A program made the translations under genes and the position numbers. Of a DNA stretch of 64,000 nt, positions 22,442 to 32,940 are shown one piece after another (position 1 is the first letter of the stretch; the number at the start of each line of letters is the position of its first letter). Source of the DNA: Phialophora verrucosa (lineage: Eukaryota; Ascomycota; Eurotiomycetes; Chaetothyriales; Herpotrichiellaceae); NCBI GenBank assembly GCA_002099365.1, contig MSED01000001.1, positions 868,001-932,000 on the forward strand, in the 5' to 3' direction. The notes below the pieces were generated by a model that was given only the letters and a program-made list of their open reading frames with translations, was not told where the DNA came from and ran no database searches.

Positions 22442-23950
22442 GATTGCAATGAAAGCAACAGGCGCGGGCGCGGACGCGGACGCGATAAGATCTGGAAAGT
22501 TGTTGCTTCGAGGAGACTGACGCACTTCCGATGCGATCTGTCAAAACACAGACAACGGTTAAAAAGTGAGGGGCGGCAACAAACCCACGTTGCTATTAAT
22601 GCTGGGGATTAAAATTGGACAGTATCACACCACCAGGCTGGGTACTTTTCTAATTGATCTCATCTAAGGCGCTGCGGCAACGACGCCTTTGATAAACCCA
22701 AGCCCTTATTTGGAGGTAAGCCTCGGTTATGCATGTCGTTGGTCACTCACGTTGGACCGAGTCACTGGTCCCGGTCTCGGTCGTGTCTCCAAAAGTCTCG
22801 TAATGCGGGGATCTACGAACGGTGCCGTGGGTGCGTAAGGGGGGGTGGTGGTGAGCGATCGGTGGCGACGATGTGCTAAGCCGGATAACGGCACCGAGGG
22901 CCGTGCATGTAATAAAGTAGTCGTCATGGAATACATTTGACTGTTACGGTAATTCCCCTTTATTGCCGTTACTCTGTAAGTAACATAATAGAAGGCATTT
23001 GATTGGCATTGGTTGGGCCGGCAAGGCTGACTTGCACGTTGCTTCCCCACGATTCTCCACGGGAAAAGCCTTGCTCCCTTCCCCCTTTCTATCTTTCCTC
23101 CGACTTGGAAAGAGTACTTTCCATTCACCGGGATAAGGCTCGACCGGTTGAGCGAGTCAGTCGGTTAACTGCTGGCCACGGAGTACTGCGTGGTTAGACA
23201 CGTAGTGCGGACGGTAAATCTACCTACATACGAGGTACAGTCAGCGTGGCGTAGGGCGGATGGGAAGAGGTGGATCAGAACGCAGGGCGGGACATATTAA
23301 TTGTGCATGTACTCTACTCTCCCCTACTGTACAAATCCCATGTACTGTGTGGCATGCATGTCCAGAATGATGAATGGTGAAGCGTGAAGCGTGAATCACG
23401 CATCTCGGATCTCGGATCTCGAATTTTCAAATCTTCCACCCTCTCATCCCTTCTGATGCCGCCAGGGTCCGCGTAATGCGTATCTATGTATCACTTAGCG
23501 ACGTGTATACTCTACACGAACCTGATCCCGCTTCCCTCGTCATCCACAGTTCAAGCTCAGAATGATTTTTCCCTAGAGTGTTATCCCAGCGTGGACAAAA
23601 CTTTTATCCTTCCACTGTTTTTCTTTTGAATCGTCCGCCGCCCTAATGAATCACAGGCCCTTCATCAAACCCTTCCCTCGCCTGTACAAGGTCCGCATCG
23701 CTCAAACCCGAGCCTGAGTCCAACGGAGTGACGGGACAAAGGCCCAGTTTGAAGGCCGACCATGGAGTCTTTCGCACATATCGAAGACCCAAGCTTGTGC
23801 GCGGCGTTGACTGTGCAATCAATGTTAATCTCAATATTCGAGCAAGCCCTGCCGGAGTACGGCTAGATCGTTGGATGCACTTACTTACTTTGTCCCTCAT
23901 GAGTAGACATCCAGCCACGAGATGCTAGATGCTAGATACTAGGTTCTGAC
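22442..23950. other. upstream region of monooxygenase and 3' flank of transporter
   Basis: About 1.5 kb with no supported gene. A small direct repeat of TCTCGGA words lies at 23402-23419. The promoter of the Baeyer-Villiger-type gene must be here. Confidence 0.5.
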
Positions 23951-25997
23951 TCAAACCTTAAGAATTTCTTGGACTTTACGCGAGACATTCCCCTCTCCCG
24001 TGGAGTCGTCGTCGGCCTTGTCAACGACCGGTTTGTCGCTCCCAGACTGTTTGGCCTGTTGGGCTCCGGGTTTTGCCGCCCGAATGTCCTTCCACTCGAC
24101 GCCAAACGCGAGGAAGAAAGCCACGATTGCGGACGCCAGCGAGGCATACTGTACAGGACCCAACGTATTAGTCAATAGAACGGAACGGGGTAGAGCACCA
24201 ATACCACAGTTTGACCACCGGAAGACAGACACGTGGGCATACTGCCTCCAACCGATGGTGCCATTCGAGCAGGAAACCAACAGGCCGAAAAAGGTAGTAC
24301 ACTTACAAATACATTTGTGATTGATTTATTGTACGCCCACACCACGGGCTGCAGCTTCGAGGGGAATGAATCTAATGTGGTCTTTCGGGCGTGTCCAGAC
24401 CCGGCATCGAGCAAAAGCTGCACTTGCTGCTGGTTGAGCCCTGCGTGCGACTTGAGCGACCTGGTGAGCTGGTTCTGGAAGATGGCCAGGGCAATGCTCT
24501 GGAACACAGCCGAGCCGAAGTACTGGAAGAAAGCGACGATTGAGAGCCCGACTGGGATTTGCTGGGGTCGAGAAGCTAGGGCAGCCTGCACGGCGAGGAG
24601 AGGGCTTTGCATCCCAACGCCGCCCATGCCCTGGAATACAAGATACGTGATCCATTTGGCATGGCCGGTCGTTGTGCCGAGAGTGGTGTACAGGCCTGAG
24701 GCAATGGCCATGAATATCATGCTGACGAAAAACCATGGGTTGTAGGAGCCCGTGCGATTCACTGGTCACGATGGATTAGCCTTTGAAGTTCTCACTTCCT
24801 CGGTCCTGACGAGATGTCAAGACTGCAGACGTTTACTTACCGATCACGCCACAAATGCTGACGGCGAGGATCTGAGAAACTGCAGACGGAAGGGTCATGA
24901 CGCCGCTGTGCAGTGGTGTCGCGTCTTTGATGACCTGGAACCACTCGGGCATGTAATATATGTTGACGATATAGGCGCCCATCATGAAGGCGGCATAGAG
25001 GCAGCTCAGTAGGATGGACCGTTCAAGCACGACGGAGAACGGAATCATGGCATCGTCGCCCTTGTGCCACTCCCACACCAGGAACACCGTTGCCAGTCCG
25101 ACGGCTCCGCACAGAAGTCCGATGACCGTGGCCGACTTCCATGGGTACTGATGACCTCCCCATTGCAGGGCCAGAAGGGCCATGACAATGGTGGGTATGA
25201 ACAGGGCACAGCCCACGATATCGAGCTTGAGGATCTTCTCCCACAACAGCCCTTTGTCAGAAACTCGCACGGGTGGCCTGAAAAACAAGGCCAAGGCAAC
25301 CAGGGTTACCGCGCCGATTGGTAGATTGATGTAGAAGCACCATCTCCACGAGACCTTTGTTGTCAAGGCTCCTCCAATGACCGGGCCGGTGATGATGGCC
25401 AGTCCAAAGAGTGATGACAGCGCGGCGGTGTATAGAGCTCGTTTGGAAAGCGGAGCCACCACGGCCAGGATTGACAGAGAGCCGGAGAATATTCCTGCTG
25501 CGCCCACGCCAGTGACCGCCCGCGCACATATGAACATGGTGGAGCTAGTAGCGACAGCACACAGAAGAGAGCCCAGGAGGAAGATGCCGACGAAGACGAA
25601 GTAGGCCCATTTCAGCCTGAAGTTGGTATAGATCTTCCCAGCCAGAGGCTGCAATGAGCAGAGACATAGAGGGTAAGCCGCCGCGTACCAGCCGATGTCC
25701 GTGGTGGCATGGAACTGCACTGTTATCGCCGGGATTGCCTGGTCCGCAAGTTAGTGATGGCTGGAGCTTCATGGGGAAAACTCATACGGTAGAGATAATT
25801 GATACGTCAAGCGCGAAGAGGAAAATAGCAAGACCGATGCCTGTCAGAACGAGGTATAGCTTTGAGCCGGTCAGGTGGTAGTCTGTCTCCGACACGGTGG
25901 CCTGGGCAATTGGTGGCTTCTCCAAGTCGGATTTTGTGCTGTCAGAGCTTGAAGCTGGCGTCTTGATGGTAGATCGAGGTCCATTTTGGGCGGACAT
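23951..25997 (-). CDS. DHA2-type MFS drug/efflux transporter
   Basis: Plasma-membrane proton antiporter with about 14 helices, 586 residues, in four exons: 25788-25997, 24841-25738, 24307-24761 and 23951-24148. The N terminus is a Ser/Thr-rich cytosolic tail, then the first helix LYLVLTGIGLAIFLFALDVSIIST (with the D of motif D1). The antiporter motif C region reads GLAIITGPVIGGALTTKVSWRWCFYINLPIGA. The end is a basic/acidic cytosolic tail (EWKDIRAAKPG...). This matches fungal toxin and multidrug exporters of the DHA2 group. The last intron (24149-24306, 158 bases) is long and its limits are less certain. It is divergent from a Zn2Cys6 gene with a 622-base shared upstream region, a common arrangement for a pathway regulator and its exporter. 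Confidence 0.9.
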
Positions 25998-26619
25998 GTC
26001 GTTGTTCTAGCAGCTGATCATCTGAACTCCACACCAGCACGAGGCAGCAAGCAATTGGAAGGATAGGAAGGGATGAAGGCCACGCGAAAAGGGAGCGCTG
26101 AAGACCTCCACGGGGAAACAAACATGTACATAGACATGGGAGAGCGATACTTCTCTTCTTTGTAGCCTGATGGCCCTTGTAAACAAATCTCGGAAACCGC
26201 CATCACGCAGCTGAAACGGATGGAGTTAGGCATGATCGGGTGCCGTGCCCGTTCACCAGCACGGCCATTGACGCGACGATGCATTGACGGAGGACCAGAG
26301 AAAAGCATGTCGCGCTTTGCCATATGTCTCCACGCCATTGACTATGGTGCAGGTTGGGAGGGAGTCAGGGGGCAGGAGGCACGCGGGAGGTAGAGCGGAC
26401 AAAAAACGGCCCGGTTCCCCCATTTCCACCCGCTCTGCCTGCGCATTGGCTCAAGCCTTCCTATGGGGCTTCGGCTATTGGATTGATCAACGAGCCTAAT
26501 GCACGAGCGGAGAGTTTGATCTCCTGGGCGATCATCACCAGGCACCCGAGGGTATTTATCACCCCTTCGCCGTTCCTTCCCATTTCAATGTGCTGCGGGC
26601 ATTGCAACCCGGAGCGGTG
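25998..26619. promoter_or_regulatory. shared divergent promoter, transporter and Zn2Cys6 gene
   Basis: The 622 bases between the start codons of the DHA2 transporter (minus) and the Zn2Cys6 regulator (plus). Several CGG triplets occur (for example around 26395-26415 and 26610), as expected for zinc-cluster regulation, but no symmetrical site stands out. Confidence 0.45.
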
Positions 26620-28701
26620 ATGAATGCCGTCGATGATGCTCAGTCAAGACGGAGGGCCTGTGTCCGGTGCGCTACTGCAAAGGCGAGATGCACCTTCAGT
26701 GGCACTGATGGCTGTGATCGATGTCGGAGGCTGAGGAGGGAATGCATTCTCGAGGAAACCCCGCGACGCAAGCGGGAGAAGCAGTCCACGAGAGTCAAGG
26801 CGCTGGAGGAAAAGGTCAACACCCTTCTCTCCTTGTTAGGTCCTGACAACATCCCTGTTGCCTGTGCGAAGGCCACCATTAACGCCAGCACGCCGGCTCC
26901 CACAGAGGATGGCTATTCCCCCGTCTGCCGGAGTGCCAAAAGTACCACGGCACCGTCGTCGGTGGAAGAGAGCCGACGGTTCGATGTCATCGACCATGGC
27001 CTGCTCAACATGTCGACAGCCGACGCTCTGTTGAGCAAGTACAAGCGCTTACATTCGACATACTTCCCTTTTGTCATTGTGGATCCGGAGACCGACGCGG
27101 CGACCCTCCGGACACAGTCTCCAGTACTCTTCCTGGCCATCGTGACGACTTGTCTCGAAGGCGACCACATGCTGCAAAGAAGGCTGGGAGTCGAACTCAA
27201 GAAGATGCTTTGCGAACGAGTCATGATTGGCAACGAGAGAGACTTGGGCTTGTTACAGGGCCTGCTCGTTCTGGTGGCGTGGAACCATTTCCATTTCAAC
27301 CCCATGAGCAAACAGTTGTTCATGCTTCTGCAAATGGCTATCGGGCTTGTCACAGACCTCGACCTGGACAGGTGTCCAGCGCATCGTGATCAGAGGGTTG
27401 CCAGTCACCTCTGCCTCACCACCTCCAACCCGATTCAACTAGGTCAGGGCAAGTACCCGGTCCAGTGTCGAAGATCATCAGCTGAGATACGCGCCCTGCT
27501 GGGTTGCTTCTACCTTTGCTCGTCGTAAGTATACGCGCATCGTCTTCTGGCTTGACTTGTCGCTCACCGACATAGGATGGCGATGATGCGGAAAGAGCTG
27601 GCCATGAGACATACCAAGTGGATCGACAATTGCTGCCACATTCTCGAGGTTGAGCAGGAATCGCCCACCGACATATACGCGACAGCCCTCATCAGCACCA
27701 GATGTCTCGTCCAAAGTGTCGGCGAGAGGTTCTCATACGACGATATCACTCTTGTCCGACTTCAGAACGATGTCGTAGTCAACATGTCTCTTAACGGCTT
27801 CAAGAAAGCAGTCACCGAGCTTGAGTCCGGTCCTGCCTTTTCGCCTGCCCGGGGAAATTGTGAGTGCCCTCACGCTTGCATGGGGTCCATCGAGACGGCT
27901 CCAACGGCCTCTTCTAGCCCTTCTGACGAGAATGTTCCAGATGCCCTCCACGCCGAGCTGAAAGCTGTGCCGATCATCATCCACGAAGTAGCACTCTACC
28001 GCGATTGGACCCATGCGCCGTCGTCTCCTTCATCCTCCTCCAGCATGCACTTATGGGATCTCTTGATCTCGTGCCGCGACTTCTTGAACTTCGTCCTAGC
28101 CATACCAAGTGAATCAGTGATCCATCTCCCTTCCACGATCTTCAACCTCCTCCCCTACGCACTGATAGTCCTGTCGACAGTCGCCCGCCTTCCCCCCGCA
28201 AGCGGATGGGACAGCGCGATTGCGAGACGCGAAGCCGACACCACCGCCTTCGGCCTGCGCATCAAGGCCAAGTTCGGGGACGAGCTCACCAAGACAGGTC
28301 CCGACGTGAGCATCGAACAGAAGGACGTGTGGCAGTACTTTTCGCGCGGCATAGGCGGGCTGGTCGCGTGGCATCAACGCTGCGAGACGTCGAGCAGCGC
28401 TGCAGGGGAAGCCGAGCTCGAGGTTCCGCTGAGTTCGCCGTCGGGGGCGATCACGTGCGGCGTTGCGGACACGATGAACGCTTTCACGTCGATGCGAATT
28501 CGCAAACCCGCGGCGTTGAACTTTGGAAACTTGATCCAGGACCAGATGACGGCCAACGTCGCGAGTAGCCATGATGCTGGCCGGGCGGAGACACAGCCGG
28601 ATGTCCTGATGAATCTGTGGGACGACGAGGCATGGCAGTCGATTGTGGACGACTTTTCAATGTTCCCTACCACGGCGGGTTTTCCGGTCGGGCAACAATA
28701 G
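26620..28701 (+). CDS. Zn2Cys6 transcription factor
   Basis: Regulator of 676 residues in two exons (26620-27524 and 27576-28701; intron of 51 bases splitting a Ser codon). The zinc cluster uses Cys14, 17, 24, 32, 35 and 42 (CX2CX6CX7CX2CX6C) and is followed by a basic stretch and a short coiled coil (RVKALEEKVNTLLSLL). The middle region is like fungal activators of the LEU3/WAR1-type class, with FPFVIVDPETD and a helical regulatory domain. The C terminus is acidic (DDEAWQSIVDDFSMFP), suiting an activation domain. A Met ten codons upstream (26590) is also in frame. Its divergent position next to the transporter suggests that it controls that gene, and perhaps the neighbouring monooxygenases. 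Confidence 0.88.
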
Positions 28702-28857
28702 GGCGAGGGATACGGAAGATAGGGTGTCTTGTATGTATTGCGTCGTTGACGACAACTTGGGTCAGGGAAGGACGTTCTCAGTATCAATAGGTGCACAGCT
28801 CCGACTTCCAATGACCAGCAAGGGCACACCTCGTAGCTAGAACGGAGTCTTATCCTG

Positions 28858-29964
28858 TCACTGTCTTACAGCCCTGTTTACTGTCTCGCAAACGATGCTC
28901 CAATACCTCGCGGGATCGACGCTCACATGATTTACATGCCGACTGCCCATGAACCCTTCCAGCCTGACAATGTCATTGACATCTGTACTGACGTTTCGTG
29001 AATCGTCCAATGCTACTTTCAATGCCTGCCTTGCTTCCTCGGCATGCTCAACGACGTTCTGCCACGGAACCATGTCATCCCTTGTACTGTAGATATACGT
29101 CCTGGGCACCACCTCGACAGCATTGACCCCGTTTACACCTGCACAAGAAACACCTGCCTTGCTCCCCTTGATCAAAAAAGGCCCGCCCACATTATTCAAA
29201 CACCTCCAGAGCTTACTCAGCACGTTCTCTGAAATCCCGAGCGTATGGGCGCACAGAATGGAAGCAATCATAGCGTAGGCGATTGGCGTGAAGAGCAGCC
29301 GAAGCAGAATGGCTGTTTTCGGGAAGGGTGTCATGGCTAACTTGACGGCGATCTGGAAGTCTGCGCGGCCGGGGCAGGAGTCAAGGATGATGGCGGAGAC
29401 TGGAAGTTCCGCTGGCAGGTGTGGTTGGGGAGACGATGGTGACGGTAATGGAGAGGTGCTTTCCAGGCTGTCACGGTATGCTTGAGAAAGCTGGACCATG
29501 CTATGGGCGCCACCGTTGGAGAAGGCGTGAAGGAGGATGACAGGTGATTTCCTTCCTGGAGCTCCCGTTCCGCTACCATCGCTAATTGTATTACTCTCCA
29601 AGAAGGCCTTCATCGCGATGACAGTTGGTTTCAATCTATGCATCTGGATTCTGTCGGGCGTCCAAGTCAGGTTTGCAAGGCTGTTCTGGAGTAATAGGAT
29701 CTGGGCTCGCGGGTATGTGGCCTGATATTGGATGATGTATTTCAAGATGTGCTTGGGAGCGGCGAAAGCCCATGCGCAAAAGATGATGAGATCCGGTTGG
29801 GCGATTGGAGGGATGGTGGGCGAGCCCAAAGGACTCCCACCATCTCGAGGTTTGTACCAGTGTTGTCCATCATTCAGTTTGGCGAAGTCAGACAGGGCGG
29901 CCGCTGACATTGTTTCTCGAGGCATGAGGACGTCCTTGGGAAGGCTATGTGGCGTCCGATCCAC
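28858..29964 (-). CDS. DUF829 (TMEM53/PaxU-like) alpha/beta hydrolase
   Basis: Single-exon frame of 368 residues in the DUF829 family, which includes TMEM53 and the fungal protein PaxU found in indole-diterpene clusters. The start of the fold reads PDLIIFCAWAFAAPKHILKYI. The nucleophile region is LHAFSNGGAHS with Ser149. The acid lies in YIYSTRDDMVPW and the His in SRHVNHV near the C terminus, so a catalytic triad looks intact. Between them is a hydrophobic part (TAILLRLLFTPIAYAMIASIL) that may anchor it to a membrane. Met14 or Met19 could be the true start. It is convergent with the Zn2Cys6 gene (156 bases apart), so it may belong to the same accessory cluster. Reaction unknown. Confidence 0.82.
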   Translation of the reverse strand: MDRTPHSLPKDVLMPRETMSAAALSDFAKLNDGQHWYKPRDGGSPLGSPTIPPIAQPDLIIFCAWAFAAPKHILKYIIQYQATYPRAQILLLQNSLANLTWTPDRIQMHRLKPTVIAMKAFLESNTISDGSGTGAPGRKSPVILLHAFSNGGAHSMVQLSQAYRDSLESTSPLPSPSSPQPHLPAELPVSAIILDSCPGRADFQIAVKLAMTPFPKTAILLRLLFTPIAYAMIASILCAHTLGISENVLSKLWRCLNNVGGPFLIKGSKAGVSCAGVNGVNAVEVVPRTYIYSTRDDMVPWQNVVEHAEEARQALKVALDDSRNVSTDVNDIVRLEGFMGSRHVNHVSVDPARYWSIVCETVNRAVRQ

Positions 29965-30646
29965 AATGTCCTCAACTGGGGACCATATAAGCCCGAGTTG
30001 CTGGCAGACTGAGTCCTATACCAGGCAGCAGTGTCACGAAACCTTCCAGCCACGGAAACTCACGTGCAGCTGCCCTGGGCGAGGACAACGTGTTCCCATG
30101 ACGACGTACCTCGTTAGTGAGGCCATTGAGCCTTGATATCACCCCCGGTCCTGGGAAGGCAGCAGCACATGCTCTCTGGCACGTCCTCTCCAACCTCGGC
30201 TTCATCTCGCAACGCGAGACAGAGCTTGTTTAGTAAGGTCCTGAGACTAAGGAATCAGGAACATATATCACAGCCAGCGCCATAGGAGCAGTACGTGGCG
30301 TAGGAGGAACAGACGTCCCGCTGAGGAGATCCGCACCCGCATACGAGATACGACGAACACGAGGAGGGACTGACCTCGGCCAACTGTGGACCTGAGACTG
30401 ATATAGGAGTTTAACTTGGTGCTCGATGCGCTCGATCGTAATGCCAAAGGATATTTGAGTATAACTCGCTCATCCATAACTGTGACCTGCATGGAGCAAG
30501 ATATGTTGCAGCGAGCCAGGTAAGTTCACCTTGACGTGAAACAGCAGCAGCAATTTAGGATGCTGGTCGGATGAATCGCCCCTGCGCATTGTCGTGACAG
30601 CCGACTACGCCGAAGTGGCCTCGTCATCGCGAGGACACCACCTATT
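29965..30646. other. intergenic, no gene seen
   Basis: Spacer between the DUF829 start and the 3' end of the LYC1-like gene, both on the minus strand. Contains the promoter of the former. No other feature seen. Confidence 0.5.
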
Positions 30647-31855
30647 TCAACACCAGGCGTACTTCTCCTTGGCTAGCCATACGACATCCTCGTCAGGCCC
30701 ACCGGTCCATCGCAAACTGCATAAATGCTCCTTGTCTCGAGTTATGATTTCCACCTTACCTTGCTCTTTCGTCCGCAATCTCTGGGCCGAAGCGACTACC
30801 AGATCGGAAGGGTCCCATACTTCAACCCCACTGGCCATTTCCCATTCATGTGCTTCAAGCTGGGCTCTCGCCAAGAGAGCAGCCATAGCAGTCTCAGCCT
30901 CTTGCGAACTCTGGGTTGAAGGCGGAATTATCGTGTGAAGGATATGTAGTTGCCAGTCCGACTTCTTGGCTGCATAGACCCGACACCAGATCAGAGCGAG
31001 ACCGGTGGATCGGTGGATAGCTCCCTTTACTTCCGGAAAGCGCTTTCCCATGACCTTTGTCTGAAACTCATCGCGAGCAAAATGCCACTCGAAGTGTTCC
31101 AAGTCGGGACGTACGGCGACGTGGATTTTGCCCGGCTCTGTTTTGGATATCTCCCGTAAACGACGTTCAACGTATTCGACGGTCGGTATCGACTTCAGAT
31201 CCTCCAACGACAGGTCTTCAACATTAGGGAGCCCAGAACTGGCCCGTTCATAAGCCACCCGATCTGTCTGTTGCAGGTGGATATGGGTGGACGGGAAGAC
31301 TTTCCACCCAAATCTGGCATAGAAGGTCTGGCCGATATCTGAGAAAAGCACCGAGAATTGATTTACCGCACCATTGAGCGGCTGCCAGGTCTCGAGTCTC
31401 TTGCCTAGCTCCGCCATCATTCGAGAAGCATAACCCTTGCCCCGATGTTCCCGTCGATTATAAACCGAAGCGATCCCATGCGCCTGGATCTTCCCGATAA
31501 CGCCGTCCCGAGCAAGATAGGCATGGATTGGGATACTCTCACAGCTGGCCAAAATAGGTCTTGATCCATCAGCGTTTTTGGGTAGTGAGTCGGTTGTCAA
31601 AATCCAGCCGGTGATGCGGCCGTCTCTTGTCAAATCGACGGCTTGTAGGATATCCTCGCGCTGGAGGTATTGTTCGATGGACAATGGCCCCTTCCACTCA
31701 TCGGCGTTGAGGTATGCCGTCTGAACGTACTCGAGGAGTGTGGCTGGCTCGAGCTTTAGAGCTGCGGATTGAGCAGATGGTAGAGAGGCCGTATCGATGA
31801 CAGGAGGCTGGGATGTCGGGAGGGAGGCAAACGAGTGTGCATTTGTTGTAGCCAT
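30647..31855 (-). CDS. LYC1: LYC1-like lysine N-acetyltransferase
   Basis: Single-exon frame of 402 residues of the fungal LYC1 family. In Yarrowia, LYC1 is linked to lysine breakdown through N6-acetyl-lysine. The N-terminal half is a GNAT acetyltransferase domain: the acetyl-CoA loop R-X-X-G-X-G/A is seen as RGKGYA (138-143), preceded by the strand GIASVYNRREH. The C-terminal half (about 215-402) is the LYC1-specific domain, with DRVAYERASSG, EHFEWHFARDEF and a final W-X-G-G-X-D-E-D-V-V-W strand. Length is normal. The role (lysine acetylation in catabolism) is taken from the family. There is no membrane or targeting signal. Confidence 0.85.
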   Translation of the reverse strand: MATTNAHSFASLPTSQPPVIDTASLPSAQSAALKLEPATLLEYVQTAYLNADEWKGPLSIEQYLQREDILQAVDLTRDGRITGWILTTDSLPKNADGSRPILASCESIPIHAYLARDGVIGKIQAHGIASVYNRREHRGKGYASRMMAELGKRLETWQPLNGAVNQFSVLFSDIGQTFYARFGWKVFPSTHIHLQQTDRVAYERASSGLPNVEDLSLEDLKSIPTVEYVERRLREISKTEPGKIHVAVRPDLEHFEWHFARDEFQTKVMGKRFPEVKGAIHRSTGLALIWCRVYAAKKSDWQLHILHTIIPPSTQSSQEAETAMAALLARAQLEAHEWEMASGVEVWDPSDLVVASAQRLRTKEQGKVEIITRDKEHLCSLRWTGGPDEDVVWLAKEKYAWC

Positions 31856-32940
31856 AGTGCTTGCTGCTGTCCGTCCCTGCGCTAGTAAGTTGACAGTTGC
31901 CTAGACAATGTATGTAAATGCTCGCAGCTGAATGAAAAGTTTGCGCACCGCCTGTCACAAGGCGTGTCTGTACCTACAGCCAATAATAGTCACAGGAGGA
32001 TTCACAACAACCTCTCATAGACAATGACTCATGATGAAGATGATAGACAGGTGGTCTTTGGTACACCCCGACGCTTATTGTACAGAAGTAGATCATCAAG
32101 GACATATCGTCAATGCGGAATACGAAGAGGTTCGACCAATTTAGCCGACAAGGACCCGTATTGGCGACGTACCATAAACGCAACTATGCTACCTTGCCTT
32201 CACGCGTCTATCTCAAACGCGAGGCTAGTTCTCAATTTAAACGTTGATGAAGGCAAGTACCTCCCGACTATTTCTTGCAAGACAGAATTCCAAGTGCCCG
32301 CGTTGACAGCTGGTGCATAATATGAGTTCGCAGCAGTGGCGGTGGCAGGGCTGATTGCACTGTCTCCATTTACCCCTCCGCTCATGCAGCAGCGATATGT
32401 TCAGATGTCGGACGCAACTCCTCACCATAAGTCGCCCAATCGAGAAGACAAAGCATTGTACCGTGTCTACAGGTGACACCCGAGTGAATTGTAATTCTAT
32501 ATTGTTCTGGCAGCCTAGAACTTCACTGTCCGGCCACCTCGCTGTCCACCGACGACGTCACAAAGTCGACTATGCCGGACCTGCAACCCAAAAGGACCAA
32601 ACATTAATAAAAGGCATCCAAACTGTCTGCCTCACCCACACTCCTTCTTGCAACAAAAATTCTGCCTTGTTCTAGCTTCTCACTCTCGCGACACATGACA
32701 CTCACTTTCTTCTCAGCCTCTTACCTCAACGCACTCCTTGTGTCGCACCGCTTACTACAACCGGCTCGACAGACGGTGACAGTACTTCGTTTCATTCTTC
32801 CTTCAAGTCTCTCACCCAGCCTTGACATCCGCTTCTTGCAACGATTGACTTCTACTCTTTCTCCGTAGCCTCATCTCGTGGCTGCACACAGTCACCTCTG
32901 AACAAACTGTGGACCGCGACAGTTCAGCTCAACATCCAAC
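31856..32940. promoter_or_regulatory. divergent intergenic region, LYC1-like and RBR ligase
   Basis: About 1.1 kb between two start codons. The right half (about 32640-32930) is CT-rich, as in long fungal leader regions, and runs to the CAACATCCAAC context before the ATG at 32941. No gene seen. Confidence 0.5.
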
